64,000 bases of DNA from SZUA-442 sp963792405 (GTDB lineage Bacteria > Actinomycetota > Acidimicrobiia > Spongiisociales > UBA5794). Numbering within the stretch: position 1 is the stretch's first letter; every line of letters begins with the position of its first letter. The notes beneath the pieces were generated by a model, which worked only from the letters and a program-made list of their open reading frames with translations, made no database searches and had not been told where the DNA came from. Position numbers and translations under genes: made by a program. The stretch covers positions 1,736,001 to 1,800,000 of the forward strand of contig CAWBVU010000006.1 in the NCBI GenBank assembly GCA_963792405.1, given 5' to 3'. This document shows positions 16,879-24,781 of this stretch, piece by piece.

Positions 16879-16894
16879 TGTGAAGGAATTCACA
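16879..16894 (+). promoter_or_regulatory. TGTGAA-GGAA-TTCACA palindrome overlapping the sigma-factor ribosome-binding site
   Basis: TGTGAAGGAATTCACA is a perfect six-base inverted repeat and matches the CRP/GlxR consensus TGTGA-N6-TCACA. It contains the AAGGA ribosome-binding site and ends three bases before the ATG. In RNA it would fold into a six-pair hairpin with a GGAA (GNRA) loop. A near-identical palindrome precedes the membrane-protein gene at 57785. Confidence 0.6.
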
Positions 16895-16897
16895 ACG

Positions 16898-17827
16898 ATG
16901 ACAGCACGACAGGTAATGACCCCAACCGAGGTCGGTGACAGTCTCACGACGTATCTCGCCGACATCGCCAACCACGAGCTGCTCACGGCAGACGACGAGG
17001 TCGAACTCGCCCAGGCGATCGAGGCCGGTCGCGAGGCAGAGGAGAAGCTCGCCGCAGGCGGTGTGCGAGGCGCGGAGAAGGTGCGACTCGAGCGTCTGGC
17101 CCGCAAGGGCAAGGAATCCAAGGACCGCTTCGCCCAGGCGAACCTCAGGCTGGTCGTGTCCCAGGCGAAGCGCTACCGGAGCCAGTACGGCATCGAGTTC
17201 GTCGACCTGATCCAGGAGGGCAACCTCGGCCTCATCCGTGCGGTCGAGAAGTTCGACTGGCGGAAGGGCTTCAAATTCTCCACGTACGCGACGTGGTGGA
17301 TCCGCCAGGCGATGCAGCGCGCGGTTGCCGAGAAATCACGTACCGTGCGGCTCCCCAACTCCCTCCACGACACGCTCCTCACCCTCAACGGCACGCGCAA
17401 CCGCCTCCTGTCCGAGCTCGGGCGTGAGCCCAGCTCGGAGGAGCTCGCGGAGGAGTCCGGTCTTCGCCTCGACCAGGTGCTCGAGGCGCAGCTCGTGGCG
17501 GATTCCGTGTCGCTCGAGTCACCCGTGGGTGAGGACGGCGCCGTACTCGGCGACTTCGTCGCCCACGACGACGAGGACGATCCGGTGCGAGAGACGGAGC
17601 GCCAGTCGACGATCGACGCGCTGCGCGAGGCGATCGACCGGCTTCCCGAGCGCGAGGCCTACATCCTCTCCAAGCGGGTGGGCTTCGACGACGGGATGCC
17701 CCGTACCCACGAGGAGATCGGGAAGCACCTCGAGCTCGGCCCGACACGGGTCCGGTCGCTCGAGAAGCAGGCGCTCTCGCGCCTGCGCCACCCTGCCTTC
17801 GGCCTCCGCCAGGAAGCCGACTTCTAG
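16898..17827 (+). CDS. RNA polymerase sigma factor, sigma-70 group 2 (SigB/HrdB-like)
   Basis: A 309-residue sigma factor. Region 1.2 begins at DSLTTYLADIANHELLTADD. Region 2 has RFAQANLRLVVSQAKRY and the 2.3/2.4 core FKFSTYATWWIRQAMQRA, followed by region 3 EKSRTVRLP. Region 4 ends with a helix-turn-helix in RTHEEIGKHLELGPTRV. The length and lack of a long acidic region 1.1 fit non-essential group 2 factors that serve stress or stationary phase. The ATG at 16898 is chosen over 16862 because the shared sigma start follows AAGGA. No anti-sigma gene is adjacent; a hairpin terminator follows. Confidence 0.93.
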   Translation: MTARQVMTPTEVGDSLTTYLADIANHELLTADDEVELAQAIEAGREAEEKLAAGGVRGAEKVRLERLARKGKESKDRFAQANLRLVVSQAKRYRSQYGIEFVDLIQEGNLGLIRAVEKFDWRKGFKFSTYATWWIRQAMQRAVAEKSRTVRLPNSLHDTLLTLNGTRNRLLSELGREPSSEELAEESGLRLDQVLEAQLVADSVSLESPVGEDGAVLGDFVAHDDEDDPVRETERQSTIDALREAIDRLPEREAYILSKRVGFDDGMPRTHEEIGKHLELGPTRVRSLEKQALSRLRHPAFGLRQEADF

Positions 17828-17852
17828 ACGGCGATCCGAACCGTACGAGCAC

Positions 17853-17874
17853 GAGCCGCCCTCCGGGGCGGCTC
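17853..17874. terminator. Bidirectional hairpin terminator between convergent genes
   Basis: A nine-pair stem (GAGCCGCCC/GGGCGGCTC) closes a TCCG tetraloop 26 bases after the sigma-factor stop and 30 bases beyond the stop of the convergent oxidase gene. There is no clear U-run, as is common in actinobacteria. Confidence 0.6.
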
Positions 17875-17903
17875 TCCTCGTGGCGGGGAGGCGAGGGTCC
17901 CCG

Positions 17904-19286
17904 TCAGCCCTTGCCCCTGAGGCGGTTGCCGAGGGTGGCAAGCGCGGACGGCGCTCCCCTGCGTCCCTCCTGCCGGTCCGCGGCCTTGGCCATGGCGAGG
18001 CCGGCGTTGATGCCGATCCATCGCAGCGGCTCCGGTTCCCACTTCCGCCAGCGGTGCTGGACCCATGGGAGCGCGGTGCGCTCGGTATCGACGCCCGCGA
18101 CCAGTTCGGCGAGGGTGCGTCCCGCGAGTTGGGCGGTGGCGACGCCGTCACCGACGTAGCCTCCCGCCACCGCGAGGCCCTCCCCTCGGTCGATCGCCAC
18201 GGATGGACGCCAGTCGCGCGAGACGCCGAGCGGGCCTCCCCAGCGGTGCGTCAGCTCAGCGTCAGCGAGGACGGGGAAGAGTTCCGTCAGGGCACGGGCG
18301 AGCTCGGTGTGGACCCCGTCGTCGACGTCGTACCCCTGCCGGATGCGGGAGCCGAAGTGGTACGGGGCCCCGCGACCGCCGAACGCGATCCGTCCGTCTG
18401 CCGTCCTCTGCCCGTAGATGATGAGGTTCCGGAAGTCACCGAAGGTCTGGCGATCGGCGAGCCCGATCTCGGCCCATGCATCGTCGGGAAGCGGCTCGGT
18501 GGCGATCATCAACGAGTAGAGCGGGACCACGATCCGTGCGCGGCCCGGGAGCTGGCTCCCGAAGCCCTCCGTCGCGAGCACGACCGTGCCCGCGCGCACC
18601 GTCCCACGGGGCGTCACGACCCTGCGGGTCCCGATGTCGGTGACCGGCGCGCCCTCGAGGATCGTCACACCCCTGGCCTCGGCCGCAGCGGCCAATCCGT
18701 GGGCGAGCTTCGCAGGCTGGATCGAGGCACCGTGGGCGTACCAGACCCCACCAACGACGCCGGTCGCATTCAGCATCGACCTCGCCTCGTCACCGTCGAG
18801 GAACCGGATCTCATCCGGATCGAGGCCGAAGGTCCTCGCCTGGTCCACCTCGTGCCTCGCGTGCGCGACCTGGAAGTCCTCCCGCGCCACGGTGAGCACG
18901 CCACCCTTGGCGTAGTCGCAGTCGATGCCCTCGCTCGCCGCGATCGAGCCGACGTCGTCGACGCTTCCGATCAGGGCTCGCATCTGGGCTCGCGCCGCCT
19001 TCTCCCCGTGGTCCTTCGCGAGCTGGTCGAAGCCGAGCGGGTACTCGGCATGGCACCATCCCCCGTTGCGACCGCTCGCACCGAAGCCGACATGGCGGCC
19101 CTCGAGGACCAGGATCGTCAGGTCGGGGGCGAGCGCGGCGAGGTGGTAGGCGCACCAGAGGCCGGTGAACCCCGCGCCGATGACGACCACGTCGGCATCG
19201 AGGTCGCGATCGAGCCCCGGCCTCGTCACCTCCGCGGTGACCGCGTCCCACCAGAGTGGCCATCGCTTGGCCCTGGCGATGTTCAC
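17904..19286 (-). CDS. FAD-dependent amine oxidase (DAO fold, PuuB-like), copy 1
   Basis: A 460-residue flavoprotein of the D-amino-acid-oxidase/GlpO fold. The dinucleotide-binding motif is VVVIGAGFTGLW (GxGxxG at 37-42), followed by LEGRHVGFGASGRNGGW, the FAD-contact block typical of gamma-glutamylputrescine oxidase and related enzymes. A C-terminal GGYVGDGVATAQLAGR closes the FAD site. GTG at 19286 overlaps the stop of the agmatinase gene (GTGA). It probably oxidises a primary or secondary amine to an aldehyde plus H2O2 or reduced flavin. A second, diverged copy lies at 23380-24780. It is the last gene of a four-gene operon (cupin, GNAT, ureohydrolase, oxidase). Confidence 0.87.
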   Translation of the reverse strand: MNIARAKRWPLWWDAVTAEVTRPGLDRDLDADVVVIGAGFTGLWCAYHLAALAPDLTILVLEGRHVGFGASGRNGGWCHAEYPLGFDQLAKDHGEKAARAQMRALIGSVDDVGSIAASEGIDCDYAKGGVLTVAREDFQVAHARHEVDQARTFGLDPDEIRFLDGDEARSMLNATGVVGGVWYAHGASIQPAKLAHGLAAAAEARGVTILEGAPVTDIGTRRVVTPRGTVRAGTVVLATEGFGSQLPGRARIVVPLYSLMIATEPLPDDAWAEIGLADRQTFGDFRNLIIYGQRTADGRIAFGGRGAPYHFGSRIRQGYDVDDGVHTELARALTELFPVLADAELTHRWGGPLGVSRDWRPSVAIDRGEGLAVAGGYVGDGVATAQLAGRTLAELVAGVDTERTALPWVQHRWRKWEPEPLRWIGINAGLAMAKAADRQEGRRGAPSALATLGNRLRGKG

Positions 19287-20251
19287 GTCGCGCTGACCGC
19301 TCGCTCGGCCATGCCGTTGAGGATCTCGAGCACGACGCGGTTGGCGAGGAACGCCGTGATCTGGCCGGGCCCGTCGTACGGTGGCGACACCTCGACGATG
19401 TCCGCTCCGACGATCGGGAGCTCGCGGGCAAGCCTCCGAACGGTGTCGAGGAGCTCCCTCGAGGTGAGGCCCCCAGGCTCGGGCGTCCCGGTACCCGGCG
19501 CCATACCGGGGTCCACGACGTCGACGTCGATCGACAGGAACACGCCGATGGCATCCGACCCTGCAGCGGCCGCGACCGCGTCGTCGACGACGGGCCCGAG
19601 GCCCCGCTCGACGATCTCGGACATCAGGAAGGTGCGCATGCGGTGCTGATGCATCCATGCGACGACCTCGGGGCCCGGCCAGTAGCCGCGGAGCCCGATC
19701 TGGACGAAGCGATGACCGGGCACGGCCCCCGATTCGATGAGGCGGCGCATCGGCGTCCCGTGCCCGTGGAGGGCGCCAGCGTTCGTCTCTCCCGTGTCGG
19801 CATGGGCGTCGAAATGGACGATGCCGAACGATCCGTCACCGTGGACGCGTGCGAGTCCCGTGCCGTTGCCGAACGTGATCGAGTGGTCGCCTCCGAGGAC
19901 GATCGGGATCGCTCCTGAGCGTGCGATCGCCTCGACGGCGTCGGCGAGCGTGCCGAGACCCTCCTCGAGGTAGCCGGGCGGCACTGCGATGTCCCCGACG
20001 TCGACCACCGTGAACACGTCGAACGGATCGATGCCCGTCGGGAGGTGCGGGCGCACACCGTCCGCACCGAGGTAGTCGGCCTCGCGGATCGCCTTCGGGC
20101 CGAAGCGGGCTCCCGCCCTATAGGTGGCGCCCCAGTCGATCGGTGCACCGATGATCACGACGTCCGCGGCGAGGCGTTCGACGTCGGACAGGGGAGCGGA
20201 GGGGATGCCCGCGAAGGAGGTGAACGCGCCGAATCGATGGACCTCGCTCAT
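19283..20251 (-). CDS. Ureohydrolase, agmatinase/guanidinobutyrase family
   Basis: A 322-residue arginase-superfamily enzyme with the complete binuclear manganese site: H123 (GGDHS), D148, H150 and D152 (FDAHAD), then D242 and D244 (SIDVDVVDP). Agmatinase splits agmatine to putrescine and urea; guanidinobutyrase and guanidinopropionase share these motifs, so the guanidino substrate is open. In this locus agmatine to putrescine is the simplest reading, feeding the oxidases and aminotransferase. Both ends overlap neighbours by four bases. Confidence 0.92.
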   Translation of the reverse strand: MSEVHRFGAFTSFAGIPSAPLSDVERLAADVVIIGAPIDWGATYRAGARFGPKAIREADYLGADGVRPHLPTGIDPFDVFTVVDVGDIAVPPGYLEEGLGTLADAVEAIARSGAIPIVLGGDHSITFGNGTGLARVHGDGSFGIVHFDAHADTGETNAGALHGHGTPMRRLIESGAVPGHRFVQIGLRGYWPGPEVVAWMHQHRMRTFLMSEIVERGLGPVVDDAVAAAAGSDAIGVFLSIDVDVVDPGMAPGTGTPEPGGLTSRELLDTVRRLARELPIVGADIVEVSPPYDGPGQITAFLANRVVLEILNGMAERAVSAT

Positions 20252-20952
20252 CCCGCCTCCTCTCCGCCCGATCGGCGGTCACCGCCCTGCGCTGCCTGCC
20301 GGTCCCCACCGTGGTCCACGTCCGCGTCCCTCGGGATGTGCGGATTGAACCACACGATGAACGACGCCCAGTTGTCGGTCGTGTCGTCCTCGACGTAGTC
20401 GGCCACGACACCGAGCACCTCGAAGCCGTTCCTGATCTGGGTGGTCAGCGTCGGGTCGAAGATCTCCCCCCGTGCGACGGCCTCGACGTACTCGGCTGCG
20501 GTCATCTCGTGCCTGTGGTCGGCGTACCCGGGGATCACCCCGCCCGCGATGATGCCCTTGCGACCCATGTCGATCACGAGTTGCTTGCGCAGGTCATAGA
20601 GGGTGCGAGCGATGCCGCGACCTCGGTAGTCAGGGTGGACGGCGATGTCGATGCCGTAGTACCAGTCGCCGTCGGGATCGTGGTTGCCGACTCCCTCGTG
20701 CCCGACGACCTCATGCATCGCGTGCTGCGGTTCGGAGACGTCGAAGTCGACGAGAATGCCCGAGGCCATGGCGACGACTCGATCACCGTCGAGCACCATG
20801 AACGCTCCCTCGGGGAACAGCCGTTCCTGGAGCTTGACGCTCTCGACGGTGATGAGGTCCTCCCTCGAGACATTCGGGAAGCACAACAGCTCGAGCGCGA
20901 CGAGCTGGTCCGCATAGGTGCTCGACGCCCGCGTGTAGACGAGCTCACCCAT
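20248..20952 (-). CDS. GNAT-family acetyltransferase, copy 1 of a paralogous pair
   Basis: A 234-residue GNAT protein; GGGGGAG six bases before the ATG at 20952 decides the start. Acetyl-CoA binding motif A is HPDYRGRGIARTLYD (R/Q-x-x-G-x-G/A type). It is preceded by the unusual GNHDPDGDWYYGIDIAV block. Copy 2 at 32991 shares this block and much of the rest. It resembles the GNAT half of bifunctional GNAT/carbon-nitrogen-hydrolase proteins known to me, but no hydrolase domain is fused. Operon context suggests acylation of a polyamine, an aminoaldehyde or a breakdown product. A charged tail of about 25 residues follows the domain. Confidence 0.82.
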   Translation of the reverse strand: MGELVYTRASSTYADQLVALELLCFPNVSREDLITVESVKLQERLFPEGAFMVLDGDRVVAMASGILVDFDVSEPQHAMHEVVGHEGVGNHDPDGDWYYGIDIAVHPDYRGRGIARTLYDLRKQLVIDMGRKGIIAGGVIPGYADHRHEMTAAEYVEAVARGEIFDPTLTTQIRNGFEVLGVVADYVEDDTTDNWASFIVWFNPHIPRDADVDHGGDRQAAQGGDRRSGGEEAG

Positions 20953-21304
20953 CGCCATCTCCCCCGCGGGCGACCCACACCTTGCGAAGGGGCTCGTGCA
21001 CGATCCACGCGGTCCTCGTGCCCGCCCTCAGGATCCCGATGTCGGACGGCCCGAATCGCGTTTCGCCGTGGCCCTCCTCGACGACCGTCACGCTTCCCGA
21101 GATGACGATGAACACCTCGTCGTCCTCGACGTCGGTCGACGAGCCCACGGTGTGGTCCCACACGCCGACGGCCATATCGTCGACCGTACCGACCACCACC
21201 GATCCCGTTGAGGGGCCGACGGGATCCCGGTCGACGGGGACCAGGGGCACGGCGACGGTGTGGGGGTCGACGCGGAGGACACCGGACGCGGAGGGATCGG
21301 TCAT
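20945..21304 (-). CDS. Small cupin-domain protein, 119 aa
   Basis: One cupin barrel. The first motif is degenerate: VGVWDHTVGSSTDVEDDEVFIVISG lacks the usual HxH, while a Glu and a later His remain (second motif area GILRAGTRTAWIVHEPLRKVWV). It resembles the 'cupin_3'/(S)-ureidoglycine aminohydrolase-like group found beside amine and amino-acid oxidases. A role as a metal enzyme or ligand sensor is possible but not shown. The ATG at 21304 is favoured because CATACT lies seven bases upstream. It is the first gene of the operon that continues with the GNAT, ureohydrolase and oxidase. Confidence 0.7.
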   Translation of the reverse strand: MTDPSASGVLRVDPHTVAVPLVPVDRDPVGPSTGSVVVGTVDDMAVGVWDHTVGSSTDVEDDEVFIVISGSVTVVEEGHGETRFGPSDIGILRAGTRTAWIVHEPLRKVWVARGGDGDG

Positions 21305-21311
21305 CCCCATC

Positions 21312-21317
21312 AGTATG
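21312..21317 (-). promoter_or_regulatory. -10 box CATACT for the cupin operon
   Basis: On the minus strand CATACT ends seven bases before the cupin ATG, giving a leaderless start for the four-gene operon. Confidence 0.4.
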
Positions 21318-21372
21318 GTGGAGGAGTGTGCGCTGGACAAGCGAAACGAGCGAAATCAACTCATAGAACGAT

Positions 21373-21389
21373 CGATTCGTGGTGAATCG
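21373..21389. promoter_or_regulatory. Inverted repeat CGATTC-N5-GAATCG, probable operator
   Basis: Perfect six-base arms around GTGGT lie in the 169-base spacer between the divergent cupin and aminotransferase genes. The right arm covers the -35 position of the TATAGT promoter, so a bound protein would block it. The Lrp/AsnC protein encoded downstream is the obvious candidate. The spacer is noticeably A+T-richer than its surroundings. Confidence 0.45.
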
Positions 21390-21404
21390 CGCCGATCGAC
21401 CGCC

Positions 21405-21410
21405 TATAGT
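21405..21410 (+). promoter_or_regulatory. -10 box TATAGT for the aminotransferase operon
   Basis: A near-consensus -10, with a poor -35 candidate 17 bases upstream inside the inverted repeat. The leader to the aminotransferase ATG would be about 57 bases. Confidence 0.5.
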
Positions 21411-21473
21411 CCGGTTGATCGATGTGGTGCCGTCCCGTGGCCCCACATGGCCGACCGAGGACGAGGAGGGTCG

Positions 21474-22820
21474 ATGAAGGACATCCGGCAGGCAGCCCAG
21501 GATCACCTGTGGCTCCACTTCGCACAGGTGCCGAGCACCGGCCCCGTCCTCATCGAGCGCGGCGACGGCTGCTACGTGTGGGACACGGACGGCAAGCGAT
21601 ACCTCGATGCCCTCGCGGGCCTGTTCGTCACCGAGATCGGCCATGGGCGCTCCGACCTCGCCAACGCCGCGAGCAAGCAGGCCGAGACGATGGCGTTCTT
21701 CCCCGTGTGGGGCATGGCTCATCCACCCGCCGCCATGCTCGCCGAGAAGCTCGCCCAGCTCGCCCCCGGCGACATGGACAGGGTGTTCTTCACATCTGGA
21801 GGATCTGAGGCGGTGGAGTCCGCCTGGAAGCTCGCCCGCCAGTACCACCTCGCGAACGGCGAACCGGACCGCATGCGCGTCATCGGGCGCAGGACCGCCT
21901 ATCACGGGACCACGCTCGGGGCGCTGTCGATCACCAGCATTCCCCCGATCCGAGCCCCGTTCGAGCCGATGCTCAACGGGTTGACGTCCCATGTGTCGAC
22001 GACCGACCAGCTCCACTGCGAGCGCTGCTCCGGACCCTGCACCCTCCACGCCGCCGACGAGATCGAGGAGGAGATCCTGCGGCTCGGTCCGGAGACCGTC
22101 GCCGCGGTCTTCCTCGAGCCGGTGCAGAACTCGGGGGGATGCTTCGTGCCGATGCCCGGCTACTGGCAGCGTGTGAGGGAGATCTGCGACCGATACGGCG
22201 TGTTGCTCGTCAGTGACGAGGTCATCTGCGCGTTCGGCCGCCTCGGGACCTGGTTCGGCGGGCAGAAGTTCGACTACGTACCGGACATGATCACGTTCGC
22301 CAAGGGGGCGACCTCGGGGTACGCACCCCTCGGGGGTGTGATCACGCGCCCCCACATCGCCGAGAAGATCCGGGAGGCGGGGGATCTCGTGTGGCACGGC
22401 ATCACCTTCGGGGGCCACCCCGTATCGTGCGCCGTTGCCCTTGCGAACATCGAGGCCATGGAGGCGGAGGGGATCGTCGAGCACGCGGCGGCCCATCAGG
22501 ACGAGTTCCGTGCGAAGCTCGAGACACTGCTCGACCACCCCATCGCAGCCGAGGTGCGCGGAACCGGCTACTTCTACGCCATCGAGCTCATGAAGGACCC
22601 GGAGGCCATGGTCCCGTTCACTGCGGAGGAGGCGACGACCCTCGTGGGGCTCCTGAAGCCGAAGCTGCTCGAGCTCGGCCTCATCGCGCGCGCCGACGGG
22701 CGAGGCGCCCCGATCCTTCAGTACTCCCCTCCCCTCATCGCGAGCAGCCAGCAGTTCGATGAGATCGTCGACATGTCGGGAAGGGCACTCGAGGAGGCCT
22801 GGGCGGAGATGACCACATGA
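21474..22820 (+). CDS. Class III PLP aminotransferase (putrescine/omega-amino-acid type)
   Basis: A 448-residue fold-type I enzyme. PLP contacts are SGGSEAVE near 108-115, D248 (LLVSDEVICAFGR) and the Schiff-base Lys277 (TFAKGATSGYAPLG). Sequence and length fit the omega-aminotransferases that use pyruvate with putrescine, beta-alanine, GABA or related amines. An unusual cluster CERCSGPC (Cys182, 185, 189) sits in the middle, as in several actinobacterial and proteobacterial relatives. GGAGG five bases before the ATG supports the start. It is followed 31 bases later by an Lrp/AsnC gene. Confidence 0.92.
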   Translation: MKDIRQAAQDHLWLHFAQVPSTGPVLIERGDGCYVWDTDGKRYLDALAGLFVTEIGHGRSDLANAASKQAETMAFFPVWGMAHPPAAMLAEKLAQLAPGDMDRVFFTSGGSEAVESAWKLARQYHLANGEPDRMRVIGRRTAYHGTTLGALSITSIPPIRAPFEPMLNGLTSHVSTTDQLHCERCSGPCTLHAADEIEEEILRLGPETVAAVFLEPVQNSGGCFVPMPGYWQRVREICDRYGVLLVSDEVICAFGRLGTWFGGQKFDYVPDMITFAKGATSGYAPLGGVITRPHIAEKIREAGDLVWHGITFGGHPVSCAVALANIEAMEAEGIVEHAAAHQDEFRAKLETLLDHPIAAEVRGTGYFYAIELMKDPEAMVPFTAEEATTLVGLLKPKLLELGLIARADGRGAPILQYSPPLIASSQQFDEIVDMSGRALEEAWAEMTT

Positions 22821-22851
22821 CGGGGCGGGCGCCGGCCCGGCGATCGATGCG

Positions 22852-23295
22852 ATGAAGCTCGACGACACCGACAAGGCGATCATCGACCACCTCCAGTCCG
22901 ATGGGAGGATGGCCTTCTCCAACCTCGGCCCGCTCGTCGGACTCTCTCCCGCCGCCGTCCGCCAGCGGGTGCTGCACATGATCGAGCAGGGTGTGGTGCA
23001 GATCGTCGCCGTGACCGACCCGACCACGCTGGGTTTCACGGTGCAGGCGATGGCGGGCCTCACGATCGAGGGGAACCTCGATGATGCTGCGTCGAAGATC
23101 GCCGAGATCGACGCCGTCGACTACGTCGTCATCGTCGCAGGCAGGTTCAACATCCTGATCGAAGTGGTCGCAGAGGACATGGAGCGCCTCATCGTGATCA
23201 TGAACCGTATCCGCGCCATCCCCGGCGTCGTCGGCGTGGAGGTCTTCACGTACCTGCGCCTCGAGAAGCAGACCTACAACTGGGGCACCCGCTGA
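22852..23295 (+). CDS. Lrp/AsnC-family transcriptional regulator
   Basis: A 147-residue regulator. The N-terminal winged helix-turn-helix starts LDDTDKAIIDHLQSDGR and has VGLSPAAVRQRV as recognition helix. The C-terminal alpha-beta sandwich (RAM domain, from about residue 65) forms the ligand-binding dimer interface. It lies in the same direction as the aminotransferase and probably controls the divergent promoters at 21.3-21.4 kb, perhaps also the second divergent promoter at 30.3 kb. The ligand may be an amino acid or polyamine derivative; that is inference from position. Confidence 0.92.
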   Translation: MKLDDTDKAIIDHLQSDGRMAFSNLGPLVGLSPAAVRQRVLHMIEQGVVQIVAVTDPTTLGFTVQAMAGLTIEGNLDDAASKIAEIDAVDYVVIVAGRFNILIEVVAEDMERLIVIMNRIRAIPGVVGVEVFTYLRLEKQTYNWGTR

Positions 23296-23379
23296 CGTCC
23301 TCCCCCCTGCGCTCCCTTCCTGCGTAGCGGGCTCCGTCAGTGAGAACCGGGTCCGGCCGGATTGGCGGGGGGACGAGCG

Positions 23380-24780
23380 TCAGGAGTCGAAGCCGACGCC
23401 GAAGCGGTCGAGGAGCGCCAGCCAGGGACCGCGCCTCCCCTCGTTCTCATCGGCCCTGGCGAGGGCGCGACGAGTGAGCTGGATCCCCGCCGAGCGGAAC
23501 GGTTCCGGGGGGAAGGGCATGGGCTTTCGACGCACCATGGCGAGCTCGGTCCGCTCGGTCGCGGCGCCGTCCACGAGGTCGAGGGCCACCCTGGCGCCGA
23601 AGCGGGACGCACCCACCCCGAGTCCCGTGTAGCCGCCGACCCATACCGCGTCACCACGATGGGCCCTTCCCCACGCAGCCGTGAAGCGAGTCGTCGTCCC
23701 GATCGGGCCCGCCCACTTGTGGGTGAAGCCGAGGCCCTCGAGCTGGGGGAAGGTGTGGAAGAAGTGCCCAGCCAGCTTGGCGTGCGTGTCCCCTGCCTGG
23801 TCGAGCTCGGGGCTGATCGGGCCACCGAATCGGTAGACGGCGTCGTAGCCGCCCCACAGGATCCGGTTGTCGGAGGTGAGCCGGTAGTAGTGGAACTGGT
23901 TGCTGACATCCGCGATCGCCTGCCTGCCCGCCCATCCGATCGAGGCGAGCTGGTCCGACGACAGCGGCTCGGTCATCAGCACGTAGTCGTAGACCGGAAC
24001 GACGTATCTGCGCATGCTCCGTACCGGTCGTGCAAAGGCGTTCGTGGCCACGACCACCTTGTCGGTGCTGACCCTGCCGTTGGGGGTGCGCACCACGAGA
24101 CGACCATCCTCCCGCTCGATCCCCACGACAGGGCTCTCCTCGTGGACCGACACGCCCCGCGCCTCCGCCGAGGCCCGCAGACCCCATACCAGCCTGGCGG
24201 GATCCACGATGGCGTTCCCATCGGGATCGAACAGCCCACCTCTGTAGGTGGGGGACGAGACGCTGGCACGCACGCGGTCGCCGTCGAGGAGCTCGCCGCG
24301 TACGCCGTGGGCGTCCATCACGGCCTTCATGCCCGCGAGGTCCTCGACATGCCAGTCCTCCGTCGCGACGTGCAGCACACCGGTCTCCTCGAGACCCACG
24401 TCGAGGCCCTCGCGACGGATGAACGACACGATCTCGTCGTAGTTCTCATTCCCCAGGCGAACCAGCTCGTCGATCTCGTCGGGCCAATGGGCGAGCCCGT
24501 TCGCCAGCCCGTGGGTGAGTGACGCCTCCAGGAAACCGCCGTTGCGGGAGCTCGCACCGAAGCCCACGCGCTCGGCCTCGAGGAGCACGACGGTCCGGCC
24601 AGGGACCTCGTCGGAGGCCAGCAGAGCCGTCCAGAGCCCGGTGAACCCCCCACCCACGACGACGAGGTCGGCGGACGTGGCCCACCTGAGTTGGGGCGCT
24701 CCCTCGGGCACCGGTGACGCGTCCGACCAGAAGACCACGGGCAGCGTGCCGGAGAGGGAGGCGGTCGCTGGGTCACTCAC
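23380..24780 (-). CDS. FAD-dependent amine oxidase (PuuB-like), copy 2
   Basis: A 466-residue DAO-fold oxidase. VVVGGGFTGLW gives the GxGxxG at 43-48, and EAERVGFGASSRNGGF is the following FAD block. YDYVLMTEPL and the C-terminal GGYTGLGVGASRFGARVALDL complete the pattern of gamma-glutamylputrescine oxidase-like enzymes. It shares the overall plan and several motifs with copy 1 but is clearly diverged, so the two probably act on different amines. GTG at 24780 is one base from the stop of the aldehyde dehydrogenase gene. It is the last gene of the operon potABCD-aldehyde dehydrogenase-oxidase, which makes imported polyamine the likely substrate. Confidence 0.88.
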   Translation of the reverse strand: MSDPATASLSGTLPVVFWSDASPVPEGAPQLRWATSADLVVVGGGFTGLWTALLASDEVPGRTVVLLEAERVGFGASSRNGGFLEASLTHGLANGLAHWPDEIDELVRLGNENYDEIVSFIRREGLDVGLEETGVLHVATEDWHVEDLAGMKAVMDAHGVRGELLDGDRVRASVSSPTYRGGLFDPDGNAIVDPARLVWGLRASAEARGVSVHEESPVVGIEREDGRLVVRTPNGRVSTDKVVVATNAFARPVRSMRRYVVPVYDYVLMTEPLSSDQLASIGWAGRQAIADVSNQFHYYRLTSDNRILWGGYDAVYRFGGPISPELDQAGDTHAKLAGHFFHTFPQLEGLGFTHKWAGPIGTTTRFTAAWGRAHRGDAVWVGGYTGLGVGASRFGARVALDLVDGAATERTELAMVRRKPMPFPPEPFRSAGIQLTRRALARADENEGRRGPWLALLDRFGVGFDS

Positions 24781-24781
24781 G

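Noticed and set aside
17238..19649. Plus-strand open frame of 803 codons
   Set aside because: Its first part is a frame-shifted reading of the sigma factor and the rest is antisense to the FAD oxidase; no homology pattern.
20574..23063. Minus-strand open frame of 829 codons
   Set aside because: It is the antisense shadow of the aminotransferase, Lrp and GNAT genes; it has Arg/His/Glu-rich low-complexity sequence, no domain and no ribosome-binding site. Long shadow frames are expected at this G+C content.
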